Assembly (NCBI GenBank): GCA_003563465.1
Contig: PWVH01000146.1
Span: 1 to 5,559, forward strand
DNA from: Coriobacteriaceae bacterium
GTDB taxonomy: Bacteria; Actinomycetota; Coriobacteriia; Anaerosomatales; SLCP01
Direction of reading: 5' to 3'
DNA length: 5,559 nucleotides
Within the stretch, counting starts at the first letter, position 1. Each line of letters opens with the position of its first letter. A program made the position numbers and the translations under genes. Below, in pieces: positions 1 to 5,559 of this stretch. The notes beneath the pieces are model-generated. The model was not told the DNA's origin. It did not search any database and saw only the letters and a program-made list of their open reading frames with translations.

Positions 1-42
1 GTTTCCCATCTTGTAGTCGATCACGACTATGCGCGGATTCAC
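1..42 (-). CDS. hisH: Imidazole glycerol phosphate synthase glutaminase subunit HisH, N-terminal 14 codons only (runs off the window)
   Basis: The reading frame starts at GTG (42-40), overlaps the hisB stop codon by 4 bases (GTGA) and gives MNPRIVVIDYKMGN up to the edge. That matches the first beta strand of HisH, which usually reads as a hydrophobic strand followed by DYxxGNL. HisH is the glutamine amidotransferase that supplies ammonia to HisF in imidazole-glycerol-phosphate synthase. An AAAGG sequence inside the hisB 3' end sits 6 bases before the GTG and can serve as ribosome binding site. Position right after hisB is the usual place for hisH. The catalytic Cys-His-Glu triad lies outside the window, so identity rests on the N-terminal motif and gene order. 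Confidence 0.8.
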   Translation of the reverse strand, partial: MNPRIVVIDYKMGN

Positions 43-632
43 AGAACGCCTTTCGTCGACGGGACGCCGCCGATACGCGAATCGATCTGCGTCGCTGCGG
101 CGAAAGCGCGAGCGAAAGCCTTGAAAGCCGACTCCACTATGTGATGAGCGTTTTCTCCAGCCAGCTTGTGCAGATGCACGGTTATGCCCGCGCTGACTGC
201 CAGCGCCGACAAGAACTCTTTGGCAAGCGAGGTCTCGAAGGTTCCTATGAACTCGATGGGCAGCTGCACGTCATAGGTGAGACCGCCTCTACCGGAGATG
301 TCTACCGCTGCAAGCACCAGCGCCTCATCCATGGGGACGGCCGCAGAGCCGTATCTGCGTATGCCGGTCTTGTCCCCCAAAGCTTCCGAGAAGGCCCTGC
401 CGATGCAGATGCCGACGTCCTCGACGGTATGGTGCGCGTCGACCTCGAGATCGCCTTGCGCCGCGACGCGCAGGGTCATCAGAGCGTGACGACCGAGCGC
501 TTCGAGCATGTGATCGAAGAAGGGCACGCCCGTCGAGATCTCGGCGTCTCCGGAAGTATCGAGGTCGCAAAAGACCTCTATCCGCGTCTCCCGGGTCTCC
601 CGGCCGATGGTGGCGCTGCGCGTCTTGGTCAT
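39..632 (-). CDS. hisB: Imidazoleglycerol-phosphate dehydratase HisB (monofunctional)
   Basis: This 197-residue protein dehydrates imidazole glycerol phosphate to imidazole acetol phosphate, the sixth step of histidine synthesis, in the cytoplasm. The family hallmarks are all visible: FFDHML (38-43), HHTVED (67-72), MDEAL (101-105), HLHKLAGENAHH (153-164) followed by IVES, FKAFARAF (170-177) and the C-terminal PSTKGVL. The two His-rich segments (H41, H67, H68, E71 and H153, H163, H164, E167) are the expected Mn2+ ligands of the duplicated fold, inferred from the family. Length is normal for the stand-alone enzyme; there is no N-terminal histidinol-phosphatase domain as in E. coli HisB. The ATG at 632-630 shares one base with the hisC stop (TGATG), and a GGGGAG lies 11 bases upstream. 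Start and identity are both firm. Confidence 0.97.
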   Translation of the reverse strand: MTKTRSATIGRETRETRIEVFCDLDTSGDAEISTGVPFFDHMLEALGRHALMTLRVAAQGDLEVDAHHTVEDVGICIGRAFSEALGDKTGIRRYGSAAVPMDEALVLAAVDISGRGGLTYDVQLPIEFIGTFETSLAKEFLSALAVSAGITVHLHKLAGENAHHIVESAFKAFARAFAAATQIDSRIGGVPSTKGVL

Positions 633-1768
633 CAGTATCCCAACTCCCCTACCGTCTCCTTGCTCTCCTGAACGCTCCCGCCTAGTATCGCCGAAGCGCG
701 CCGCCTGGAAAGCACGTCTCGCATGGCCGCAAGAAACCTTTCGTTCTCCTCCTCAGAGCCCACCGTGACCCGCAGACAATCCTCGAGACCCGGCGTACGC
801 GAGAACTGGCGCACGAGCACCGAGTGGCCGTGTAGGAGATCGCGCCACAGCGCCGAGGCATGTTCCACGCGAAAGAGCACGAAGTTCGCTTCCGACGGAA
901 AGACCTCTACGCCCTCCATGGCCGAAAGCCCGTGCGATAGCCGGTCGCGCCCACGCATGATGTCGCCGATCGACTCGTGGAACACGACCCTTTCGTGAAA
1001 GACGGTCGCTGCCACCCACTGGGCGAAGGAGTCGACCGAGTAGGGTTGCCGCACCTTGGTGAGCTCGCGCACCACGTCCTCGTGTGCCAGCAAGTAGCCC
1101 ACACGCAAGCCCGCCAGCGAGAACGCCTTGCTGAAGGTTCGCAGTATCGCAAGGTTCGGGTGACGCGACATGTGAGGCCGCATGGTGTGGCGGGAGAACT
1201 CGAAGTAGGCCTCGTCGATGAGAACGAGCGCATCGGTCGCGTTGAGGATGTCTATCAGCAAGGTCTCGGGAATGAGGTTGCCGGTGGGGTTGTTCGGGTT
1301 GGCGAGCATGACGACATCGATGTCGCCTTCGGCAAGACGGGAGAGCACCGCTTCGCCGTCTACCTCGAAGCGCGGGCCGCGAGGAATGCGAACGAGCTTG
1401 GTGCCGGTCACCTGAGCATCGATAGCGTACATCGCGAATGTGGGCGGCGCATCGAGAACAGCGCGGCCCGGTCCTCCCCACGAAAGAAGGATGTCGAAGA
1501 TGAGTTCGTCGCCGCCGTTGCCCACGAGCACGTTCTCTGGCTCCAATCCGTTGGCCTCTGCGATCAGTCCGCGCAGCTTCCCAGCAGTCGGATCCGGATA
1601 GCGGTTGAACTCGAACTCGTTGAGGCGCTTGGCGAGCTTTTCGACGATTTCGCCGGGCAGGTTCGATGGATGCTCGTTGGCAGCGAGCGAGACGTCAACC
1701 TTAACGTCTTTCGCTTCGTAGGGAACCAGGTCTTCCAGTTCAGGACGAGGCAGCCTGAGGCTGTCCAT
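632..1768 (-). CDS. hisC: Histidinol-phosphate aminotransferase HisC
   Basis: This 378-residue PLP-dependent fold-type I aminotransferase converts imidazole acetol phosphate plus glutamate to histidinol phosphate. Visible motifs in order are LAANEHP (28-34), VGNGGDELI (82-90), ANPNNPTG (156-163), LIDEAYFEF (183-191), TFSKAFSLAGLRVGY (211-225) with the PLP lysine at K214, ANFVLF (294-299) and LRVTVG (332-337), whose R333 is the expected substrate-carboxylate arginine. The ATG at 1768-1766 is chosen because GGAGG lies 7 bases upstream and the family N-terminus begins here. The same frame stays open far upstream, but that stretch overlaps hisD and has no family similarity. Two bases separate it from the hisD stop. 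The last ~24 residues (RRRASAILGG... to the end) extend past the usual family end and look unconserved. Confidence 0.96.
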   Translation of the reverse strand: MDSLRLPRPELEDLVPYEAKDVKVDVSLAANEHPSNLPGEIVEKLAKRLNEFEFNRYPDPTAGKLRGLIAEANGLEPENVLVGNGGDELIFDILLSWGGPGRAVLDAPPTFAMYAIDAQVTGTKLVRIPRGPRFEVDGEAVLSRLAEGDIDVVMLANPNNPTGNLIPETLLIDILNATDALVLIDEAYFEFSRHTMRPHMSRHPNLAILRTFSKAFSLAGLRVGYLLAHEDVVRELTKVRQPYSVDSFAQWVAATVFHERVVFHESIGDIMRGRDRLSHGLSAMEGVEVFPSEANFVLFRVEHASALWRDLLHGHSVLVRQFSRTPGLEDCLRVTVGSEEENERFLAAMRDVLSRRRASAILGGSVQESKETVGELGY

Positions 1769-1770
1769 CT

Positions 1771-3078
1771 CTACGCCTCCTCCGAAGGTTCGGTCATGGC
1801 CTGCAGGCGCAGCGACACGGCCCGGGCGTGGGCGTCGAGCCCCTCGGCCTCGGCTATGAGCACCGCAGTCGGACCGTCGAGTTCCAACGCCTCGAACGAG
1901 TAGGAGACCACAGATGACTTCTTGACGAAGTCGTCGACCGAAAGCGGGCTCGAGAAGCGGGCCGTGCCACCGGTGGGCAGGACGTGATTCGGGCCGGCGA
2001 CGTAGTCGCCTATGCTCTCGGGTGTGAAGTGACCCACGAATATCGCGCCGGCATTGTTCACCGAACCCAGTATCTCGAACGCGTCCTCCATCTGGATCTC
2101 GAGATGTTCCGGAGCGATGAGGTCGACCGTGTCGAGGGCGGCCACGATGTCCGGGCAGACGACCACGAGACCGTTGTCTCGCAGAGAACTCTCGATGACC
2201 TCGCGCCGTGACGCCTCGCCCAACAGCAGCTCGAGAGCCTCTTCGATGCGATCTGGCAGCTCCGGATCGGTGGTAACGACGTAGGTGGCTGCACGAGGAT
2301 CGTGCTCGGCCTGCGCCATCAGGTCGATGGCCACGAACGCCGGAGCCGCGGTGGCATCGGCAAGCACGCATACCTCGCTCGGCCCTGCAAGCATGTCGAT
2401 GCCGACATCGCCCATGACGAGCTTCTTGGCCGCGGTCACGTACGCGTTGCCTGGACCCGTGACCTTGTCGACAGCCGGAATCGTCTCCGTGCCGTAAGCG
2501 AGCGCGGCGATCGCCTGTGCGCCTCCTACCTTGTAGATCTCATCGATGCCGACCTCTGCGGCTGCTGCGAGCGTGTACGGGTTCACGGTGCCGTCTGCAG
2601 CAGGCGGCACGACCATGGCTATCTCGCTCACGCCGGCGACCTGAGCGGGAATCGCGTTCATCAGCACGCTCGACGGGTAGCAGGCACGTCCGCCGGGAAC
2701 GTAGATGCCCACGCGCGGGATCGGGGTCACCTTCTGGCCGAGGAAGATGCCGCCCTCTTCGGCGCTGAAGTAAGACTGCGTCACCTGTCTCTCATGAAAC
2801 GCTTGGATTGCACCCGCCGCCGAGGAGATGGCATCTACGAAGTCAGCGTCCACGGACTCGACAGCGGCGTCGATCTCGGCCCGCGACACTCCGAGATCGT
2901 CTATCTCGGCCTTGTCGAAGGAGGCGGTGTACTCGCGCAGCGCTTCGTCACCGCGAGCCCGGACGGCCTCGACTATCCGGGCGGCGACACCTAAGACCTC
3001 GGCGTCAATCCCTCCCGCTCTCGGCAAACTGTCCGGAGTGAGACGCTGACCTCGTTCGAGTTCGATACGGCGGATCAT
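1771..3078 (-). CDS. hisD: Histidinol dehydrogenase HisD
   Basis: This 435-residue zinc enzyme carries out the last two NAD+-dependent oxidations, histidinol to histidinal to histidine. Visible landmarks are IPRVGIYVPGG (120-130), YPSSVLMNAIPA (134-145), VGGAQAIAALAYGT (184-197), VDKVTGPGNAYV (203-214), DMLAGPSEV (228-236), AQAEHD (255-260), APEHLEI (322-328), GPNHVLPTGGTARF (362-375) and GLDAHARAV (413-421). By family alignment Q256, H259, D358 and H417 are the zinc ligands and E324-H325 the catalytic pair; all are present, so the enzyme should be active. Length is typical. ATG 3078-3076 matches the family N-terminus; the open frame continues upstream over hisG but is unrelated to HisD there. 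Its spacing signals are AGGGG at 10 bases and AGGAG at 15 bases. It follows hisG after 38 bases. Confidence 0.97.
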   Translation of the reverse strand: MIRRIELERGQRLTPDSLPRAGGIDAEVLGVAARIVEAVRARGDEALREYTASFDKAEIDDLGVSRAEIDAAVESVDADFVDAISSAAGAIQAFHERQVTQSYFSAEEGGIFLGQKVTPIPRVGIYVPGGRACYPSSVLMNAIPAQVAGVSEIAMVVPPAADGTVNPYTLAAAAEVGIDEIYKVGGAQAIAALAYGTETIPAVDKVTGPGNAYVTAAKKLVMGDVGIDMLAGPSEVCVLADATAAPAFVAIDLMAQAEHDPRAATYVVTTDPELPDRIEEALELLLGEASRREVIESSLRDNGLVVVCPDIVAALDTVDLIAPEHLEIQMEDAFEILGSVNNAGAIFVGHFTPESIGDYVAGPNHVLPTGGTARFSSPLSVDDFVKKSSVVSYSFEALELDGPTAVLIAEAEGLDAHARAVSLRLQAMTEPSEEA

Positions 3079-3098
3079 GGGGGCACGACCCCTCTCCT
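3079..3098 (-). promoter_or_regulatory. hisD translation-initiation region with a small hairpin
   Basis: AGGAG (3098-3094) is 15 bases from the hisD ATG, too far for ideal spacing. Between them GGGG (3092-3089), a 5-base loop and CCCC (3083-3080) can form a hairpin that would shorten the distance. Alternatively AGGGG (3093-3089), 10 bases away, is the actual ribosome binding site. Confidence 0.4.
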
Positions 3099-3116
3099 GT
3101 CTGTGGGCGTACGCAA

Positions 3117-3782
3117 CTATTCTACCGACACCGTAGCAAGAGAATCGGCGAGCTGGGATATGCGGTCCGCCGCAGTCCGCAGACTCGACGGATTGGCGAC
3201 GAAACGCGCGGTCGAGGCGAGGACCTCCTCGACGATGCGAAGGCGGTTCTGCTCGAGTGTCGTCCCCGTGGCCGTGATGTCCACGATCTGGTCTGCAAGG
3301 CCGAGAAGCGGAGCGATCTCGATGTTGCCGTGAAGCTTGACGATCTCGACTTGGATGCCCTTTGCCGCGTAGTGGCGCTCGGCGACGCGCGGGTACTTGG
3401 TCGCAACGCGGATGACGCCTAAGTGGCGATAGTTCTCGGCCACCTCGGCTTTGGCATCCTCGAGTTCGGCCACCACCAGTCGGCACGCTCCGAATCCAAG
3501 GTCGACCATCTCGACCGACTCCAGGTCGGCCTCGGCCAGCACGTCCTTGCCTGCGACCGCGACGTCGACACCGCCGTATGCCACGTAGGCGGGGATATCG
3601 GTGGGCTTGGCGATGACGAACTCCGTCTCCGAGGAGGCAATCACCAACTGCCGTCCGGGATTGGCCAGTCCGCCGATATCCACCCCTGCCGCCGTAAGGG
3701 CGGCGACGCAATCGTCGAACAGCACGCCTTTGGGGACGGCCATGCGCAGAAGCCCCGCGCTCTGGGATGCACGCCTGAGCAT
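3117..3782 (-). CDS. hisG: ATP phosphoribosyltransferase catalytic subunit HisG, short form
   Basis: The 221-residue protein catalyses ATP + PRPP to N1-(5-phosphoribosyl)-ATP, the committed step of histidine synthesis. It shows RMAVPKG (13-19), AKPTDIPAYVAYGGVDVAVAGKD (58-80) and the family signature from E155 through GLADQIVDITATGTTLEQN (161-179), which includes the PRPP-binding loop DITATGTT. The length, and the lack of the ~80-residue C-terminal regulatory domain of long HisG, mark it as the short form that works only in complex with HisZ, consistent with hisZ lying directly upstream. Two adjacent ATGs (3785 and 3782) are possible starts. I chose 3782 because GAGG is 7 bases from it but only 4 from the first; the choice changes one residue. 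The 3782 start overlaps the hisZ stop as TGATG. Confidence 0.96.
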   Translation of the reverse strand: MLRRASQSAGLLRMAVPKGVLFDDCVAALTAAGVDIGGLANPGRQLVIASSETEFVIAKPTDIPAYVAYGGVDVAVAGKDVLAEADLESVEMVDLGFGACRLVVAELEDAKAEVAENYRHLGVIRVATKYPRVAERHYAAKGIQVEIVKLHGNIEIAPLLGLADQIVDITATGTTLEQNRLRIVEEVLASTARFVANPSSLRTAADRISQLADSLATVSVE

Positions 3783-5035
3783 CATCCCACCTCACCGCCA
3801 AGAGCCTGCGGAGGCGGTATCGGTGAAGGGATGCTCTCTGTGGGCTCTCCCGATCGATCGAGCCTGAAGATCGACCCGCCTTCGGCGCGCAAGGTCTCTA
3901 CGGCACCAGTCGCACGCGCCTCCGACACTGCATCCTTGCCCTCGGCTCCCGGCGCGAGCCTGACCCGCCAGCCCGCCGCACGCAACTTCCCAGCCGCCTC
4001 GAACACCTCGGCAGGCCGGCTCCCGCAGACAACAGCATCCAAGCCTCTCGTGGCCGGAACGACACCCTCTTCAGCGAGCGCGATGTGCAGGCGCTCGATC
4101 CCTACCGCAAACCCTGCGGCTGGAGCAGGCGCGCCGAACACGGCGAGCAGCTCGTCGTAACGGCCGCCTCCCCCGAGAGGAAGCCCGACGCCCGGCACCA
4201 GAAGCTCGAAGACAACGCCTGTGTAGTAGTCGAAGGAGCGCATCGTCCCGAAGTCTATCGTCACCCGCTGCGCGACGCCGGCAGACTCGAGAAGCTCCCA
4301 CGTGGCCTCGAGGCCGTCGAGCGACTCCGAGCACCCGCACGCTGCGACATGCGCGCGGCACTCCTCAATCGCCGCACGACCGCCGCGCAGACGAGGTATT
4401 TCGGCAAGCGCCCTGGCCACACTCGGAGAAAGTCCTTCACGGCCGGCAAGCCGGTCGATCTCTACCAGATTGCGGTCGTGCGCGGCGTCGCGAACCTCTC
4501 TCTGCCACGCTTCGTCGGCCCCGGACGCGTCGAGCAGGGCGCCAAGAACGGCGACCGTGCCTAGCGCGACTGTGAAGTCGACGAGTCCGGTCGCAGAAAT
4601 CGCCTCGATCAGCAGTGCGATCACTTCGGCATCCGCCGCAGCGCCCCCGGCGCCCACGAGCTCGATGCCTGCCTGCGTGAACTGCCTGGATTGCCCGCGC
4701 AGCGACGCCTGCTCGCGGTAGACATCGGCGACGTAGCGCAAGCGGTGCGGGCCACGCTCGCCTTTCAAGCGCGATGCGACCATGCGAGCGATGGGCACCG
4801 TCATCTCCGGCCTCAGCGCAAGCAGCCGGCCATCCGAGTCGAAGAGGCGAAAGGCCGTCCCCTCCAGCGAGCCGGCGCCTTGCTCCAGGATGCCGTAATC
4901 CTCTACCACGGGCGTCTCGGCCGGACGATAGCCCCACGAATCGAAGGTGCGCGCAAGCGAATCGCCGACGGCGATCCTTTCCTCGGCTTCTTGGGGCAAC
5001 ACGTCTCGAAAGCCCCTCGGCGTCACCGGCTTCAC
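3782..5035 (-). CDS. hisZ: ATP phosphoribosyltransferase regulatory subunit HisZ (HisRS paralogue)
   Basis: The 417-residue protein resembles histidyl-tRNA synthetase: TPRGFRDVLP (5-14), a motif-2-like stretch from YVADVYRE (101-108) through SRQFTQAGIELVG (116-128), FDYYTGVVFE (268-277), GGGGRYDELL (288-297) and GFAVGIERL (308-316). HisZ does not charge tRNA; it assembles with short HisG and carries histidine feedback control. I call HisZ rather than HisRS because it is translationally coupled to short hisG. The histidine-binding loop also reads RSFDYY where HisRS usually has RGLDYY, and the anticodon-like domain (331-393) lacks the usual HisRS pattern. The GTG at 5035-5033 has a perfect AGGAGG 6 bases upstream and gives the normal family N-terminus. 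An in-frame ATG at 5095 would add 20 unrelated residues and has no ribosome binding site. The end, from about residue 395, is a Pro/Gly-rich tail. Confidence 0.92.
   Translation of the reverse strand: MKPVTPRGFRDVLPQEAEERIAVGDSLARTFDSWGYRPAETPVVEDYGILEQGAGSLEGTAFRLFDSDGRLLALRPEMTVPIARMVASRLKGERGPHRLRYVADVYREQASLRGQSRQFTQAGIELVGAGGAAADAEVIALLIEAISATGLVDFTVALGTVAVLGALLDASGADEAWQREVRDAAHDRNLVEIDRLAGREGLSPSVARALAEIPRLRGGRAAIEECRAHVAACGCSESLDGLEATWELLESAGVAQRVTIDFGTMRSFDYYTGVVFELLVPGVGLPLGGGGRYDELLAVFGAPAPAAGFAVGIERLHIALAEEGVVPATRGLDAVVCGSRPAEVFEAAGKLRAAGWRVRLAPGAEGKDAVSEARATGAVETLRAEGGSIFRLDRSGEPTESIPSPIPPPQALGGEVG
3783..3833. repeat. Imperfect 51-base inverted repeat at the hisZ/hisG junction
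   Basis: On the plus strand CATCCC (3783-3788) pairs with GGGATG (3828-3833) and TCACCG (3792-3797) with CGGTGA (3821-3826), separated by a 3-by-1 internal loop. The inner part holds GCCT-GCGG-AGGC (3804-3815). An alternative pairing is ACCGCC (3794-3799) with GGCGGT (3813-3818). In the mRNA the outer stem would cover the first ATG of the hisG ATGATG pair and partly occlude its GAGG. It encodes the Pro/Gly-rich HisZ tail. It may be a translational-coupling hairpin or an inserted REP-like palindrome. Confidence 0.5.
3790..3793 (-). promoter_or_regulatory. Ribosome binding site of hisG
   Basis: GAGG lies 7 bases before the second ATG (3782) of the ATGATG pair and only 4 before the first. It lies within the last codons of hisZ and partly inside the hairpin at 3783-3833. 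Confidence 0.65.
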
Positions 5036-5144
5036 GTGCTTCCTCCTCGTACGGTACCCCGGTGCATCGCATCTCCATCCAGCGTGCTGGCACATGCCTA
5101 CCGGAGTTAGCGGGCGTTCTGGCTAGTCCACCACTCTATAGTGC
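5036..5144 (-). promoter_or_regulatory. hisZ 5' leader with a possible long-range stem
   Basis: The predicted leader has an 8-base pairing between ACTCCGGT (5107-5100) and ACCGGGGT (5063-5056), with one G-U pair. It encloses 36 bases that contain two competing small hairpins: GGC-ATGT-GCC (5098-5089) and CCAG-CACG-CTGG (5090-5079). The stem ends 8 bases before the AGGAGG. No poly-T attenuator, no run of His codons and no convincing T-box are present. Whether it regulates anything is unknown. Confidence 0.35.
5042..5047 (-). promoter_or_regulatory. Ribosome binding site of hisZ
   Basis: A perfect AGGAGG lies 6 bases before the GTG at 5035. It decides the hisZ start in favour of this GTG over the in-frame ATG 60 bases upstream, which has no such sequence. 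Confidence 0.9.
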
Positions 5145-5150
5145 TAGAGT
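5133..5150. promoter_or_regulatory. Palindrome over the predicted transcription start (possible operator)
   Basis: On the minus strand ACTCTA (5150-5145) and TAGAGT (5138-5133) form a perfect inverted repeat with a 6-base spacer. It begins at the base right after the -10 box and spans the predicted start site. This is a typical place for a repressor to block initiation. It has no T run, so it does not look like a terminator, and it matches no operator family I can name. It could be chance, since the arms are only 6 bases. Confidence 0.4.
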
Positions 5151-5178
5151 AGTATAGCAGCCGCAGGTGTGAGGTCAA
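5151..5178 (-). promoter_or_regulatory. Predicted sigma-70-type promoter of the his operon
   Basis: Read on the minus strand, TTGACC (5178-5173) is followed after 16 bases by TATACT (5156-5151). The -10 is preceded by TG one base upstream (TGCTATACT), an extended -10. Both boxes differ from consensus by one base. Transcription would start near 5144-5142, about 108 bases before the hisZ start. The -35 box starts one base after the dnaE stop codon. This is prediction from sequence only. Confidence 0.75.
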
Positions 5179-5179
5179 C

Positions 5180-5559
5180 CTAGCTCGCGCGAACCGCTTC
5201 GGCACCGAAGATGTCTCTCAGCTCCGCGTGTAGGTCGCGGGAGCGAGCGTCCACGCCCTTGGGAATCTTGAAGGTCCTCGTCGAGCCTTCGCCGATCACC
5301 TCCAAGAGCAACAGGTCGCGACCGGGATAGGCATCGATCAGCCGTTCGAGAAGCTCGAGCCGTCCGTTCTCGAAAGCGCAACCCTCGGTGGTCACCACTA
5401 CCTTGCGCGGAGGAGCAGGCGTCGCGGCGCCATCCAGAGGCTCTACCTGGTCGACGATGAGCTTGCTGCCGCGATCGGAGTGTTCGACCTTGGCTCGCAC
5501 CTTGACGACCGCATCTACAGCCACGACATCGCGGTGCCTCTCGTAGGTCTGCGGGAAGA
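5180..5559 (-). CDS. dnaE: DNA polymerase III alpha subunit, C-terminal ~125 residues (5' part outside the window)
   Basis: The frame is open from the window edge to TAG at 5182-5180. It begins with FPQTYERHR, followed by a VDAVVKVRAKVEHSDRGSK segment and KLIVDQVEPL. This is the end of the OB-fold region of DnaE, whose families typically read FPxxYE, then a hydrophobic strand and a polar turn. The remainder (KVVVTTEG to LRDIFGAEAV) matches the last alpha-beta portion, which ends with a helix and a G-x-x-A-V-like terminus. DnaE is the replicative polymerase; the polymerase and PHP domains lie outside the window. A GTG at 5524 is internal, not a start, because the frame and its similarity continue upstream of it. 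No terminator is visible after the stop, and the promoter of the next operon begins one base later. Confidence 0.85.
   Translation of the reverse strand, partial: FPQTYERHRDVVAVDAVVKVRAKVEHSDRGSKLIVDQVEPLDGAATPAPPRKVVVTTEGCAFENGRLELLERLIDAYPGRDLLLLEVIGEGSTRTFKIPKGVDARSRDLHAELRDIFGAEAVRAS

Noticed and set aside
1..42. Lys in place of Gly in the HisH IDYKMGN motif as an anomaly
   Set aside because: This position varies among HisH proteins, and DYK-x-GN forms are known to me in other bacteria, so it is not informative.
977..1903. A 308-codon open frame on the plus strand
   Set aside because: It is antisense to hisC and hisD, which have complete family motifs. It shows no recognisable motif and is explained by high GC content.
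1769..2371. Upstream extension of the hisC frame, and likewise of the hisD frame to 3801
   Set aside because: The extensions overlap real genes in another frame and are Arg-rich without family similarity. Good internal ATG starts with ribosome binding sites exist.
2302..2994. A 230-codon plus-strand open frame over hisD
   Set aside because: It is a shadow of hisD, with a Arg/His/Gly-rich translation and no recognisable domain.
3107..3114. The 8-base palindrome GCGTACGC between hisG and hisD
   Set aside because: It is short and likely by chance in GC-rich DNA, with no promoter boxes nearby.
3423..4160. A 245-codon plus-strand open frame spanning the hisG/hisZ junction
   Set aside because: It is antisense to two well-supported genes, and its composition is that of a GC-driven shadow frame.
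5045..5063. A T-box-like GGGGTACCG just before the hisZ ribosome binding site, resembling the TGGNACCG core
   Set aside because: The T of TGGN is replaced by G. The variable base is T, which would not pair with the C discriminator of tRNA-His. The ~108-base leader has no recognisable stem I with a His specifier.
5036..5095. A 20-codon leader reading frame from the ATG at 5095, as a possible His attenuator peptide
   Set aside because: It is in frame with hisZ without a stop, holds only two scattered His codons and has no ribosome binding site or terminator hairpin.
5135..5140. A second -10-like TATAGA inside the palindrome
   Set aside because: The sequence 17 bases upstream (CGGCTG) is not a -35 box; the TTGACC/TATACT pair is far better.

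Overview
The window is GC-rich bacterial DNA with every recognisable gene on the minus strand. It reads, in transcription order from high to low coordinates: the last ~125 codons of dnaE (DNA polymerase III alpha subunit), a short promoter-bearing gap, then a tightly packed histidine operon hisZ-hisG-hisD-hisC-hisB, with the first 14 codons of hisH running off the low-coordinate edge.

The organism cannot be fixed from the sequence alone. A short HisG with a HisZ partner is typical of Firmicutes, cyanobacteria and many other lineages but not of most classical Actinobacteria. The run hisD-hisC-hisB-hisH with a stand-alone IGP dehydratase HisB is the usual actinobacterial arrangement. High GC with this mixture would fit a deep actinobacterial lineage such as Coriobacteriia or a relative. 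That is an inference with low confidence.

Layout: 5180-5559 dnaE 3' end; 5036-5179 gap holding a strong sigma-70-type promoter (TTGACC, 16 bases, TATACT with an extended -10 TG), a palindrome over the predicted transcription start, and a leader of about 110 bases that can fold; 3782-5035 hisZ; 3117-3782 hisG; 1771-3078 hisD; 632-1768 hisC; 39-632 hisB; 1-42 hisH start. Junctions are a 1- or 4-base overlap (hisZ/hisG), 38 bases (hisG/hisD), 2 bases (hisD/hisC), 1-base overlap (hisC/hisB) and 4-base overlap (hisB/hisH). One transcript with coupled translation is therefore likely.

Together the genes give HisZ-HisG for step 1 (ATP + PRPP to phosphoribosyl-ATP), the start of HisH for the glutaminase half of imidazole-glycerol-phosphate synthase, HisB for its dehydration, HisC for the transamination and HisD for the final two oxidations to histidine. 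hisI/hisE, hisA, hisF and the histidinol-phosphatase are not in the window.

The protein content is conventional, and I see no undescribed system. The points worth a second look are regulatory: the promoter and palindrome placed right against the dnaE stop codon, the foldable leader, and a long imperfect hairpin that would cover the hisG start codon.
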